Shown here in pieces: positions 43,787 to 51,722 of a stretch of DNA of 64,000 nt (position 1 is its first letter; each line of letters opens with the position of its first letter). Location: the NCBI RefSeq assembly GCF_019311235.1, contig NZ_JAHWDF010000011.1, forward strand, positions 1 through 64,000, written 5' to 3'. The notes under the pieces were generated by a model. That model ran no database searches. It had not been told where the DNA came from and worked only from the letters and a program-made list of their open reading frames with translations. This DNA is from Mesonia aestuariivivens. GTDB taxonomy: Bacteria; Bacteroidota; Bacteroidia; Flavobacteriales; Flavobacteriaceae. A program made the position numbers and the translations under genes.

Positions 43787-43900
43787 CCCTCCTGCTTATC
43801 TAATAGTTTCTCACCACTTTAAATAATAAAACCTCAATCGGTCTACAGGAGGGCGTAATGCCTTCTGCCGATTGAGGTTTTTACTTAAAAAGTGGTGAGA
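43787..43900 (+). ncRNA. Interleaved inverted repeats: candidate pseudoknotted, switching RNA
   Basis: A: CCCTCCTG (43787). B: TCTCACCACTTT (43809). C: AAACCTCAATCGG (43829). A': CAGGAGGG (43846). C': CCGATTGAGGTTT (43868). B': AAAGTGGTGAGA (43889). B-B' encloses C-C', and A pairs into the loop of C, a pseudoknot. A' can alternatively pair with GCCTTCTG inside the loop. C-C' with its T-run is also a terminator. It ends 28 nt before the next gene. Confidence 0.55.
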
Positions 43901-43928
43901 TTACAAATATATTAATAATTAAAATAAG

Positions 43929-45209
43929 ATGAGCAAAACAATTACCGCGCCTTTAGAATGGCGCAATGAAAAACGAAAGGTCAAAGAGTTAGTTCCTTAT
44001 GAATTCAACCCCAGAATTTTAACCGAAGAAAAGAAAGAACGCTTAATTAAAAGCATTGAGAAATTTAATCTTGCTGAAGTCCCGGCCATCAATACCGACA
44101 ATAAAATAATTGCCGGCCACCAGAGAATTAAAGTCTTGATGTTATTGGAACGTGGCGATGAAGTTATCGATGTACGTGTACCAAATCGATCGCTAACCGA
44201 AGAAGAATTTAAGCAATACAATATTACATCGAATGTAGCTGCCGGATTTTGGGATACCGATGTTCTTGAGGAGCATTTTGCAGATATTGATCTGGAAGAA
44301 TTAGGATTGATTGTAGGCGATATCGAACTCCCCGAAGATTTACTCCCGGAAGAACTTAACACCGAAGAAGAAAGTGATTTTGAACCAGAACCACCTGAAG
44401 AACCCATCACGGTGAAAGGTGACGTTTACGAGTTGAAAAGCTTACAAAAAGGTATTACTCACAGAATTATTTGCGGTGACAGTAAACTTCCTGAAAACTT
44501 TACAGAAGTTTTACAAGGTGAAGGTATTGATCTAACCGTTACCGATCCGCCTTACAATGTAGATTACCAAGGTGGCCAGAATAAAAAACGAAATAAGATC
44601 GCCAATGATAAAATGGAAGCAGATTCATTTTATCAATTCTTAGAAACTTATTATTCATTAGTTTTTGAACATTCAAAAGCCGGAGCTGCAATTTATGTAT
44701 TTCACGCAGATACGGAAGGCGTTAATTTTAGAAAAGCATTTACAGACGTAGGCTTTAAACTTTCGCAATGTTTGATCTGGAAAAAGAATTCTATCGTTTT
44801 GAGTCGTCAAGACTACCATTGGTTGCACGAACCTTGTTTATATGGTTGGAAAACCGGAGCTGCCCATAATTGGTATTCAGACAGAAAACAACGTACCGTT
44901 TTAGAATTTGACAGGCCTTTAAAAAGTGAGGACCATCCCACAATGAAACCAGTACCACTTATTGAATACCTGGTTAAGAACTCAAGCAAACAAAAACAAA
45001 TTGTATTCGATGGTTTTCTAGGTTCCGGCTCCACATTAATTGCTTGCGAAAAGAATTGGAGACAATGCCGAGGAATTGAACTTGAACTTGCCTATTGTGA
45101 TGTAAACGTTAAGCGCTGGGTAAAATATATGCGAGAAAATCATCTGCAATTTGAAGTAGTTAAAAACGGACAAAAATTAAAATCTGAAGAAGTTAATAGT
45201 TATGAATAA
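43929..45209 (+). CDS. ParB-like N-terminal domain fused to N6/N4 DNA methyltransferase
   Basis: A 426-residue protein. Residues about 15-105 form a ParB/Srx-like nuclease fold (VKELVPYEFNPR, INTDNKIIAGHQRIKVL). An acidic Pro/Glu linker spans 130-162. The methyltransferase domain has TDPPYN at 205-210 and FDGFLGSGSTLIACE near 372, with motif IV before motif I (beta-class order). Such phage fusions modify phage DNA. It is far from the Dam-type gene, so the phage carries two distinct methylases. The next gene starts inside its end. Confidence 0.9.
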   Translation: MSKTITAPLEWRNEKRKVKELVPYEFNPRILTEEKKERLIKSIEKFNLAEVPAINTDNKIIAGHQRIKVLMLLERGDEVIDVRVPNRSLTEEEFKQYNITSNVAAGFWDTDVLEEHFADIDLEELGLIVGDIELPEDLLPEELNTEEESDFEPEPPEEPITVKGDVYELKSLQKGITHRIICGDSKLPENFTEVLQGEGIDLTVTDPPYNVDYQGGQNKKRNKIANDKMEADSFYQFLETYYSLVFEHSKAGAAIYVFHADTEGVNFRKAFTDVGFKLSQCLIWKKNSIVLSRQDYHWLHEPCLYGWKTGAAHNWYSDRKQRTVLEFDRPLKSEDHPTMKPVPLIEYLVKNSSKQKQIVFDGFLGSGSTLIACEKNWRQCRGIELELAYCDVNVKRWVKYMRENHLQFEVVKNGQKLKSEEVNSYE

Positions 45210-45837
45210 ATATCACAAAGCCTTAAATAAAATCATCCAAAAAGGGCAAATTCAAAATAACAAAAAAGGGAAAATAAAATATTTACTGAATTATAATCTG
45301 CATTTAGAACCAATTGATTTACTTGATATTTTGGAAGGTCATGCGATTGCCAGGAATAAATTAAAAAATGAATTAGAGCTATTTCAAAAAGGGGAACGAT
45401 TAACCGAAAAGTATCGTGAGGCCGGAATTGAATGGTGGGATTACTGCGGTCCTATTTTAGTGAACTCTTACCCGACCTATTTTGAAAAGCTCCCACCGCT
45501 CATTAGAAAAATAAACCAGGAAAAAAGAAATAGTAAAAATTATGTATTGTTTCTCGGTGCTACCGATGCGGAAAGTAATCAGCAACCATGTTTAAGTTTA
45601 ATTCAGTTTCAAATCGATAATGGTAAGTTAGTATTAAGCGCCTACCAAAGAAGTAGTGATGCAAACTTGGGATTGCCCGCAGATATCTATCATTTGTATT
45701 TGATAAGTAGGCAAATAAATATGCAATTAAAGAGTATTAATTTATTCCTGGGCAATGTTCATATTTATGAAAATAATCTTCAGAAAACTAAAGAATTATT
45801 GAAGGGTGAAAAGGTAAGATTTAGTTTAAATGTTTAA
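45202..45837 (+). CDS. Phage hypothetical protein
   Basis: A 211-residue protein overlapping the methyltransferase end by 8 nt. It is possibly beta-rich in its C-terminal half (YVLFLGATDAESNQQPCLSLIQFQIDNGKLVLSAYQRSSDANLGLPADIYHLYLI), a pattern reminiscent of thymidylate-synthase-fold proteins (R-S-x-D-x-x-LG-P-x-D). A nucleotide-modifying role is therefore possible but unproven; the catalytic Cys context is not clear. Confidence 0.5.
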   Translation: MNKYHKALNKIIQKGQIQNNKKGKIKYLLNYNLHLEPIDLLDILEGHAIARNKLKNELELFQKGERLTEKYREAGIEWWDYCGPILVNSYPTYFEKLPPLIRKINQEKRNSKNYVLFLGATDAESNQQPCLSLIQFQIDNGKLVLSAYQRSSDANLGLPADIYHLYLISRQINMQLKSINLFLGNVHIYENNLQKTKELLKGEKVRFSLNV

Positions 45838-45907
45838 GAAAACAATAGCTTTAATTTAGCTTTATAAACTATAAATCAACGAATTATATTGTTAACTTAG
45901 ATGTAGT

Positions 45908-45921
45908 ATTAACGCTTAAAT
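45908..45921 (+). repeat. TTAACGCTTAAT-like motif, copy 4
   Basis: ATTAACGCTTAAAT lies 8 nt before the ATG at 45930; it differs from the others only at the last positions. Confidence 0.55.
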
Positions 45922-45929
45922 AATTAAAA

Positions 45930-46238
45930 ATGAAACTTTATTTAGTACCTAGAAATTTAACTAAAGACCCAATTAACAAACAAGGTCAAATCGGTATTTT
46001 TCAAAAACAAGAAGATGATATCATCACCTTAAAATTTGCAGACGGACAAATTGGAAAATATTTTGAAGATGCAGTAAATGAAGTAGAAGATGATTGTTAC
46101 AACCCTGAGTTTTTATTTCAAACTGAAATGGGGTTTTTACTTTCACTAATTGCACAAGGAAAAATCGATGCAAAAGAAGCTGCTAAAAAGGAATTAGCAC
46201 GAAGAGGTCTGGATGAAAAATTAAATTTTATAGGATAG
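45930..46238 (+). CDS. Phage hypothetical protein
   Basis: A 102-residue protein. The N-terminal half looks beta-rich (IGIFQKQEDDIITLKFADGQIGKYFEDAV), and the C-terminus has a helix-rich GKIDAKEAAKKELARRGLD tail common in short host and phage proteins. Function is unknown. A terminator follows. Confidence 0.6.
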   Translation: MKLYLVPRNLTKDPINKQGQIGIFQKQEDDIITLKFADGQIGKYFEDAVNEVEDDCYNPEFLFQTEMGFLLSLIAQGKIDAKEAAKKELARRGLDEKLNFIG

Positions 46239-46260
46239 ATTGTAATAAGCTTCCTTAAAT

Positions 46261-46294
46261 AAAAAAACAGCCGTTAAAGAACGGCTGTTTTTTT
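46261..46294. terminator. Bidirectional terminator between convergent genes
   Basis: AAAAAAACAGCCGTT / AACGGCTGTTTTTTT with a 4-nt loop. The last codons of the minus-strand gene lie within it. Confidence 0.92.
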
Positions 46295-46591
46295 ATTCAT
46301 AAAATAAGCATACGCCGTTTTCTCCGGGAAAATCTCTCTTCCTGTTTCTTCATCAATTTCCGGTGGTATCGTATAACTGAAAATTTTAAAGCCTAACTCC
46401 TGTAGTGCTTCAAATACATCTTCCTCGTAAATATATTGCCCCGGTAAAATCCTTGTTATTTTATTGGTGATTACAGAAAGTGAAAGTTTTTCAGTTTCAT
46501 CGTCGGCTTCGATCGGTGAGCTTATGGGCTCAAAATAGGTCTCCAGAAAACTTCTTATTTCCTGGTCCCAATCTAATTTTGGTAATGACAT
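46274..46591 (-). CDS. Phage hypothetical protein (minus strand)
   Basis: A 105-residue acidic protein (MSLPKLDWDQEIRSFLETYFEPI...). It is in the same direction as the terminase genes and probably downstream in their unit, across a 191-nt gap. CTCACCACACTT lies immediately upstream of its ATG. Function is unknown. Confidence 0.6.
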   Translation of the reverse strand: MSLPKLDWDQEIRSFLETYFEPISSPIEADDETEKLSLSVITNKITRILPGQYIYEEDVFEALQELGFKIFSYTIPPEIDEETGREIFPEKTAYAYFMNKKTAVL

Positions 46592-46782
46592 AAGTGTGGT
46601 GAGATTTATATTTAGCTTTCATATTATCATTCTCATATTTTAAAAATCAAAATATTGATTTTCAGTTTTTTAACCCTAAAAATACTTTTTTAGAGTTTCA
46701 TTTTTTCGCCGATTGAACACGCCGTGACCTATACTCGTATGACTTTTGCCGTTTAAAAATTCAGGGAAATATGAAACGGGGT

Positions 46783-48333
46783 TTAGAATGTCGAGATTGG
46801 GAGGTCTTCGGTTTTGACGTAATTACCAACATACTTATCCCAGAACATTTCAAAGATGGGATAATCAAAGGTATCACTCAAGTGGGTAGCGTGTTCTTGC
46901 TCCACCTTCTTTCTTTGTTCAGGACGTTTATCTTTTTCGATACCACGTCCTCGATCATATGCTTCTGCGTGTTCTAATGAAACGATCAGGTTGGGGCAGT
47001 TGGTTTTATTGATTCTAATCTTGGGCAGTTGCTTTCGTCCATCATCCTTAAGCATTATATTCAATAATCTGAATTTATCTACATAACTCGGGTTTAAACC
47101 GGTGGTCATATTGTGAACGGTCCAACCGTGATTCTCCATGATTTCTTTAGCCTGGTCGGCAAAAGTCATCTTACTATTTGCGGTCCGATTATTACCTGTG
47201 CGGTCATAATAAAAGTAAACCGTTTTGTTTTGATGGCTTGAATAGTATGGCAGGAACTCTTCAATAAACAAGTGGTCTAAGATCTTGGGTGACTTCACGA
47301 AGAATTCCTTCAATACATACCAAGTATTGTCTTGTAGTTGGTGCACGGTCATTGCGTTAATATTTGCACCCCAATCTACAGAGATAATCAAAGGCTCAGA
47401 CTTAATTACATCTGCATCCTGCTTTGAGTTAAAATGCTTATCATCATTGGTAAGCGGGTCGCCATTAATATCGCATAAAGGAATACTCTCTAAATAATCG
47501 TTGTCTTTATTCGTGTAGTAGTGATCTTCTGTAAGCTGCGGGTAAAAACCGTCTGCTATTTCTTTAGGACGTATATTCAACATCTCAGCGTTGTAAATCA
47601 ACTCACTTGAATAAGAGTCGCGCATGTACTCGAAATAGTCACTACGTACATTGTCAAGGTTCCAGTGAGCCGTAGCAGAGTGAAAGAAATACTTATCAGG
47701 TTGTTTTTTAGCCAACTCTTCTCCATCAATAAACCACTTCCCTTTTTTTGTTAGTGGAGTCGAGCTTACGTAGGTTTCAGAAAGTAGCCAAGGGCTATCG
47801 CCATAAATACCGGTTTTGCTCGCACGGTTGGTGTTCTTTACGTTTATCGATAGCTTTTCATTGTCAAGAAGCGCAGCTTCATCAGCAAGAATACCAGAGG
47901 AATTAATACCACGTCCACCATTTGAACTATTAGGATTGTCTAATCCTACCAGTTGAAAAACGGTACCGTTAGAGAAATGAATTATATTCTTCCAATGGTT
48001 TGGTTTTTCGTAAGGCATTTTAAACCCCATTCGTTTACCTTGGCTTGAGCCAACCACATAATCAACATCTTCATAGATGCCAAAAAATTCAAGCGCCGCC
48101 TTGGTAGATTTTAATGTATTCGAGAGTACTTGCGCATAAGTGTTCCCAACTAAAATAAAAGTGGCACGAGGTAAATGTTTTACCATCATCAACATAAAGT
48201 AAGCGAGAATGGTACTTTTACCGGTACCACGCCCCCACTCTAAAAACTTTACTTTTGCCTTGGCCATAATGGCAACCATCTGGGCAAAATTCAAGGTGAT
48301 CTTCCCGCGTTTACCTCTTATCTTCTTCGCCAT
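46783..48333 (-). CDS. terL: Terminase large subunit
   Basis: A 516-residue DNA-packaging motor. Walker A is GRGTGKST at 34-41, Walker B-like GILADEAAL is near 165, a coupling motif SSTPLTKKGKW is near 205, and a RuvC-like nuclease domain starts at ISVDWGAN near 315 with a second acidic cluster near the end (HLSDTFDYPIFEM). It is on the minus strand while capsid and portal genes are plus, an unusual inversion. It overlaps the small subunit by 23 nt. Confidence 0.93.
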   Translation of the reverse strand: MAKKIRGKRGKITLNFAQMVAIMAKAKVKFLEWGRGTGKSTILAYFMLMMVKHLPRATFILVGNTYAQVLSNTLKSTKAALEFFGIYEDVDYVVGSSQGKRMGFKMPYEKPNHWKNIIHFSNGTVFQLVGLDNPNSSNGGRGINSSGILADEAALLDNEKLSINVKNTNRASKTGIYGDSPWLLSETYVSSTPLTKKGKWFIDGEELAKKQPDKYFFHSATAHWNLDNVRSDYFEYMRDSYSSELIYNAEMLNIRPKEIADGFYPQLTEDHYYTNKDNDYLESIPLCDINGDPLTNDDKHFNSKQDADVIKSEPLIISVDWGANINAMTVHQLQDNTWYVLKEFFVKSPKILDHLFIEEFLPYYSSHQNKTVYFYYDRTGNNRTANSKMTFADQAKEIMENHGWTVHNMTTGLNPSYVDKFRLLNIMLKDDGRKQLPKIRINKTNCPNLIVSLEHAEAYDRGRGIEKDKRPEQRKKVEQEHATHLSDTFDYPIFEMFWDKYVGNYVKTEDLPISTF

Positions 48334-48925
48334 CTTCAGAGGTATTTTTTAATTCTTCAAAATCAATCTCTACGGTATTATCAACATTCATATTGACTGC
48401 GCCTCCACTTGCTAAAATTTGTTTAATCAAGCGTTCTTGTTTATTGCTCATAATTATATTGTAATCTTGAGCTGCGATTTTATCTAGATCGATAGGCGAT
48501 TCTTCCTCGTGAAGTCCTAAAAGTTTATCAATTTCTTTATCTACCTTATAAGCCAGTTCGAGGTCTCCCTTTTTTAATGCATTTTGATAAAGTTTGTGTT
48601 TTCGTTCAATAGAAATATATCGCCACGCTTCCCGATCAAATCTTTTAAAGGATCCGAATAACATTTCACATCGTTGCACATCTCGATAGGCAGTCGCTTT
48701 GCTAATGTCAAAAAGTTGCTGAAGCTTCTTTGCAGCATCTTCCGGACTTCTAAATTCCAAAAGCATAGTGAATGCAGCTTCCCATCGCTTCTTTAATTTC
48801 TTATCGGTTTCAGATAAACGAGCCAGACGAACTTCTTCAGGCGTCTTATCGTCCATATAATACGCGAGAATGTTTTCAAAATGCGTGTCGCTCGATGCTA
48901 CTTTTAATTCGTTGTTATTCGCCAA
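48311..48925 (-). CDS. terS: Putative terminase small subunit
   Basis: A 204-residue protein directly upstream of and overlapping the large subunit. The start appears to be TTG at 48925 (ANNNELKV). The middle (SPEDAAKKLQQLFDISKATAYRDVQRCEMLFGS) is an HTH-like DNA-binding region, followed by helices for oligomerisation and an acidic tail. Size and place fit TerS, which recognises phage DNA for packaging. Confidence 0.75.
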   Translation of the reverse strand: MANNNELKVASSDTHFENILAYYMDDKTPEEVRLARLSETDKKLKKRWEAAFTMLLEFRSPEDAAKKLQQLFDISKATAYRDVQRCEMLFGSFKRFDREAWRYISIERKHKLYQNALKKGDLELAYKVDKEIDKLLGLHEEESPIDLDKIAAQDYNIIMSNKQERLIKQILASGGAVNMNVDNTVEIDFEELKNTSEDGEEDKR

Positions 48926-48943
48926 TTTTTGCAGGTTTTACTG

Positions 48944-48979
48944 TAAAAGTGCATCGCTAAAGAGCGATAAAAAAGGACA
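48944..48979 (-). promoter_or_regulatory. TGTCC-T5 late promoter copy 3 (minus strand, terminase)
   Basis: TGTCCTTTTT reads leftward from 48979; CACTTTTA at 48951-48944 sits at the same 28-nt offset. It lies 54 nt before the terS start. With the plus copy it forms the perfect repeat AAAAAAGGACAG / CTGTCCTTTTTT. Confidence 0.55.
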
Positions 48980-48989
48980 GGCGCTTTGC

Positions 48990-49025
48990 TGTCCTTTTTT
49001 GATGACTATTGCCGTGGCATATTCG
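48990..49025 (+). promoter_or_regulatory. TGTCC-T5 late promoter copy 4 (plus strand)
   Basis: TGTCCTTTTT at 48990 is exactly 40 nt before ATG 49030; the box CATATTCG is at 49018-49025. Confidence 0.65.
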
Positions 49026-49029
49026 TATT

Positions 49030-49383
49030 ATGAAAGAAACCGTCTACCTTAAAGATGTACTAGAAGAAATGCGTACGCCAAACAAAGAAGGCCGTGCCAT
49101 TAAATTTGATATTGCAGTTAGAAGTTTCAATAAGTTCAGCAAAGAAGGCGGTAAATTTTACCGCTACGAGAATGCCAAATTGGTGATGAATGAAAAAGGG
49201 AACGACCCCGACAGTATTTACGCTCTTCAAAATTTCAAGCCTTCAGAAAAGCGAGAAATCGTCAAGAAGAACCCCAACCACTTCAGCAATAAGACTAGGA
49301 ATATAAAACTGGAAAACGGCAATATCAAGAAGATCAACATTAAATACATCATCGAGTTCAACGGCAAACACGTAATACCATAA
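49030..49383 (+). CDS. Phage hypothetical protein
   Basis: A 117-residue basic protein starting at ATG 49030, as supported by the fixed promoter spacing; an upstream in-frame start at 49009 would lie inside the promoter. It contains FDIAVRSFNKFSKEGGKFYRYENAKLV, a pattern of small head or tail connector proteins of Bacteroidota phages. Its stop overlaps the portal start (TAATG). Confidence 0.65.
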   Translation: MKETVYLKDVLEEMRTPNKEGRAIKFDIAVRSFNKFSKEGGKFYRYENAKLVMNEKGNDPDSIYALQNFKPSEKREIVKKNPNHFSNKTRNIKLENGNIKKINIKYIIEFNGKHVIP

Positions 49384-50729
49384 TGACACACGTTAAGCAC
49401 ATCAATAAGCATCTTAGTTACGGAATGGGTACCACTGCAGCATTTCAAATAGATAGCAAGAAGGACCATACCTATATTAAGCCGGAAGAAAAAACCATTA
49501 ATGCTTCGGGTAAAATTGCAAAGTGGGGCGACGATAACCGCTACCCTCAAAATTTTCTGGCAACCGTACGTAAAAATGGTGCTGCCGGTGCTTCGTATAG
49601 ATTTCTCAAAGCAACGCATTATGGCCAGGGATTCAAACTTCATCGTTTAGATTCTACAGACGATGGCAAAGAGCAAAAACAAATTGTGCCGGTATCTTCA
49701 ATCCCCGATATCAACCAATTTTTTAAACGTTCGAAAATGCAACGTTTTTGGATTGAAATAATTCACGATCTCGAAACCTTCAACATTGCCTTTCCAGAGT
49801 TTGTGTTAACTAATGATTTCAGTAAAATTCATTCAGTTAGGAGGCAGCAGACCGCAAAAATGCGATTCGAGCTAATCAATGAAAAATCAGGATTAATAGA
49901 AAACGCTTACTTCTGTCACAATTGGAAAACATCTACAGATCCAGACGATAAAAACTATGTACGAAAAATACCGGTGATGGACTCGTATTTTTCTGCGGAA
50001 GAAATTAAAGAGTATTGCAAATCGAAGAAGATCCACAAATTTGTAATGCCCATCTTTTACCCTTTGATGGATGAAGTTTATTATCCAGAACCCGATCACC
50101 ATTCTCCCTACCGTAACGGATGGATGGAAGTGGTTAATAACATTCCTGAATACAAAAAAGCATTCTCTAAAAATCAGCTGAACATCAAATATATGGTGTA
50201 CATCAGCGAAGAATACTTTTTACGCACTTATGGATCCGACTGGGATAAATTCAAACTCGATAAGAAAAAAGAAATTCGTCAGAACTTAACCGATTCGATT
50301 GATGATCATTTGGCCGGTAACAAAAACGCAGGAAAATCGATACAAACCACCGTTTTTAAGGACCGTGAAGGTAAATGGGTAAAAGGTATTGAAGTGGTAC
50401 CACTTGAAACCAAAAACGATGGTGATGGTAAAGGTTTACTCGATGCCGGTACCGGAAACCAAGAAATTATGGGAGCCATCGGGACCGATCCAAATTTAAT
50501 GGGTACGGGAATACCCGGCAGTAAACTTGGTGGAGAAGGCGGTTCTAACAAACGCGAAGCCTTTAGCATTCTGAATTCATTATACAAACCTAAACGTGAA
50601 ATCACTTTAGATTCTTGGCGATTTCTAAGAGATTACAATGGGTGGGAAGAATCGCTCGAAGGCGCATTTGCTGTCGAAAACCTTACCACCTTAGATAAAA
50701 ACCCTACAGGAACTCAAACAGAAATGTAA
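49383..50729 (+). CDS. Phage portal protein
   Basis: A 448-residue protein. Segments such as KWGDDNRYPQNFLATVRKNGAAGAS, a central helical and beta portion, and IMGAIGTDPNLMG-x-GIPGSKLGGEGGSNKREAFSIL near 370-400 match portal-type proteins of Bacteroidota phages (clip/stem region and the conserved G-rich loop before KREAF). Immediately downstream of a small gene and divergent from the terminase. Forms the head vertex through which DNA enters. Confidence 0.8.
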   Translation: MTHVKHINKHLSYGMGTTAAFQIDSKKDHTYIKPEEKTINASGKIAKWGDDNRYPQNFLATVRKNGAAGASYRFLKATHYGQGFKLHRLDSTDDGKEQKQIVPVSSIPDINQFFKRSKMQRFWIEIIHDLETFNIAFPEFVLTNDFSKIHSVRRQQTAKMRFELINEKSGLIENAYFCHNWKTSTDPDDKNYVRKIPVMDSYFSAEEIKEYCKSKKIHKFVMPIFYPLMDEVYYPEPDHHSPYRNGWMEVVNNIPEYKKAFSKNQLNIKYMVYISEEYFLRTYGSDWDKFKLDKKKEIRQNLTDSIDDHLAGNKNAGKSIQTTVFKDREGKWVKGIEVVPLETKNDGDGKGLLDAGTGNQEIMGAIGTDPNLMGTGIPGSKLGGEGGSNKREAFSILNSLYKPKREITLDSWRFLRDYNGWEESLEGAFAVENLTTLDKNPTGTQTEM

Positions 50730-51670
50730 TGGCAACACTTGTAAAATCTATACAAACGGTACAAAAACACGCAACGGTAAGTTATAATGCGAGTTGGAAT
50801 GTTTTTGAACCTTACATCAAACAGGCTGAACGCAAACACTTAAAACCTGCTATTAGCCGAGAATTATTAAGTGCTCTAATTGCTGAAGAAACTCCCGAAG
50901 GTTTACGAGCAGATGTTATTGAGCTACTCGAAGAAGCAGCTGTAAAATTAGCATTATTAGCATATAGTAAAACTGCGATCATATCAATTGGTGATAGTGG
51001 CTTAATGATTTCTCAAAGCCAAAACTCAAAACCTGCAGAATGGTGGCAAGTGCGAGACTTGCAACGAGAGCTATTCAAATCGGGAAGCGATGCGATCGAT
51101 GAAGCGCTTGAGATTATGGAATCTTCAGAAACCGACTTTGAAGAATGGGTAAACACCGAGAGCTATACCAAATTCAAAGAACTGTTTACACGTCAAACTA
51201 AAGACTTTCAGCGATGGTTCAACATCAATAACAGCCGTCTTACTTTTCAGCAATTAAGGCCACACCTCCTAAAGGTAGAAGATAAATATTTTTCAGCATT
51301 GCTAGGAAATGAGACGGTTTTTCAAATAAAAGGAGGGATTAATCCTGAAGAAAAGAAAGCACTTGAAATTTGCCAATCGGCTCAAGTAATGCTTTGCTTG
51401 GCAGAAGTTGCCGAAGAAGGTTTATTTCTCATCGATCGCAGCGGGCTGTTTGTTGTTTCCGATGAAGTACAGGGTGAAAGTAAGCAAGGATTAAGTCAGC
51501 GAGAGCGAGAAAACTTCAGTCTCAAAAAACAGCAAGACGGCAACGAATATTTAAGAAAGTTGGTGAACTACCTCAAAGACAATCCAGAGGTTTTCGTGCA
51601 ATACGCTCTAAAAGCCGACACAGAGAAAATTAACCCGGTTTACAATACGAAAAGTACAGTCAGTTTTTAA
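50729..51670 (+). CDS. Phage head-tail connector-like protein (DUF6712-like)
   Basis: A 313-residue protein overlapping the portal stop by 1 nt. The N-terminus (YNASWNVFEPYIKQAERKHLKPAISRELL) and AEWWQVRDLQRELFKSGSDAIDEALEIME resemble the family annotated as DUF6712 that follows portals in flavobacterial phages; this is a pattern-based assignment. A connector or head-completion role is inferred. Confidence 0.6.
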   Translation: MATLVKSIQTVQKHATVSYNASWNVFEPYIKQAERKHLKPAISRELLSALIAEETPEGLRADVIELLEEAAVKLALLAYSKTAIISIGDSGLMISQSQNSKPAEWWQVRDLQRELFKSGSDAIDEALEIMESSETDFEEWVNTESYTKFKELFTRQTKDFQRWFNINNSRLTFQQLRPHLLKVEDKYFSALLGNETVFQIKGGINPEEKKALEICQSAQVMLCLAEVAEEGLFLIDRSGLFVVSDEVQGESKQGLSQRERENFSLKKQQDGNEYLRKLVNYLKDNPEVFVQYALKADTEKINPVYNTKSTVSF

Positions 51671-51706
51671 TGTCCTTTTTTAAGGTGTTAGCAAAACAGA
51701 AATTCG
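51671..51706 (+). promoter_or_regulatory. TGTCC-T5 late promoter copy 5
   Basis: TGTCCTTTTT at 51671, directly after the TAA of the upstream gene; GAAATTCG at 51699-51706. The start codon is 52 nt from the motif. Confidence 0.6.
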
Positions 51707-51722
51707 ATAAAAATTATTATAA

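Noticed and set aside
48971-48992. Terminator call for the AAAAAAGGACAG/CTGTCCTTTTTT repeat
   Set aside because: It lies between divergent genes, where there is nothing to terminate, and matches two promoter copies back to back.
49009-49029. Upstream start for the gene at 49030
   Set aside because: It overlaps the promoter's -7 box region; ATG 49030 fits the conserved spacing.
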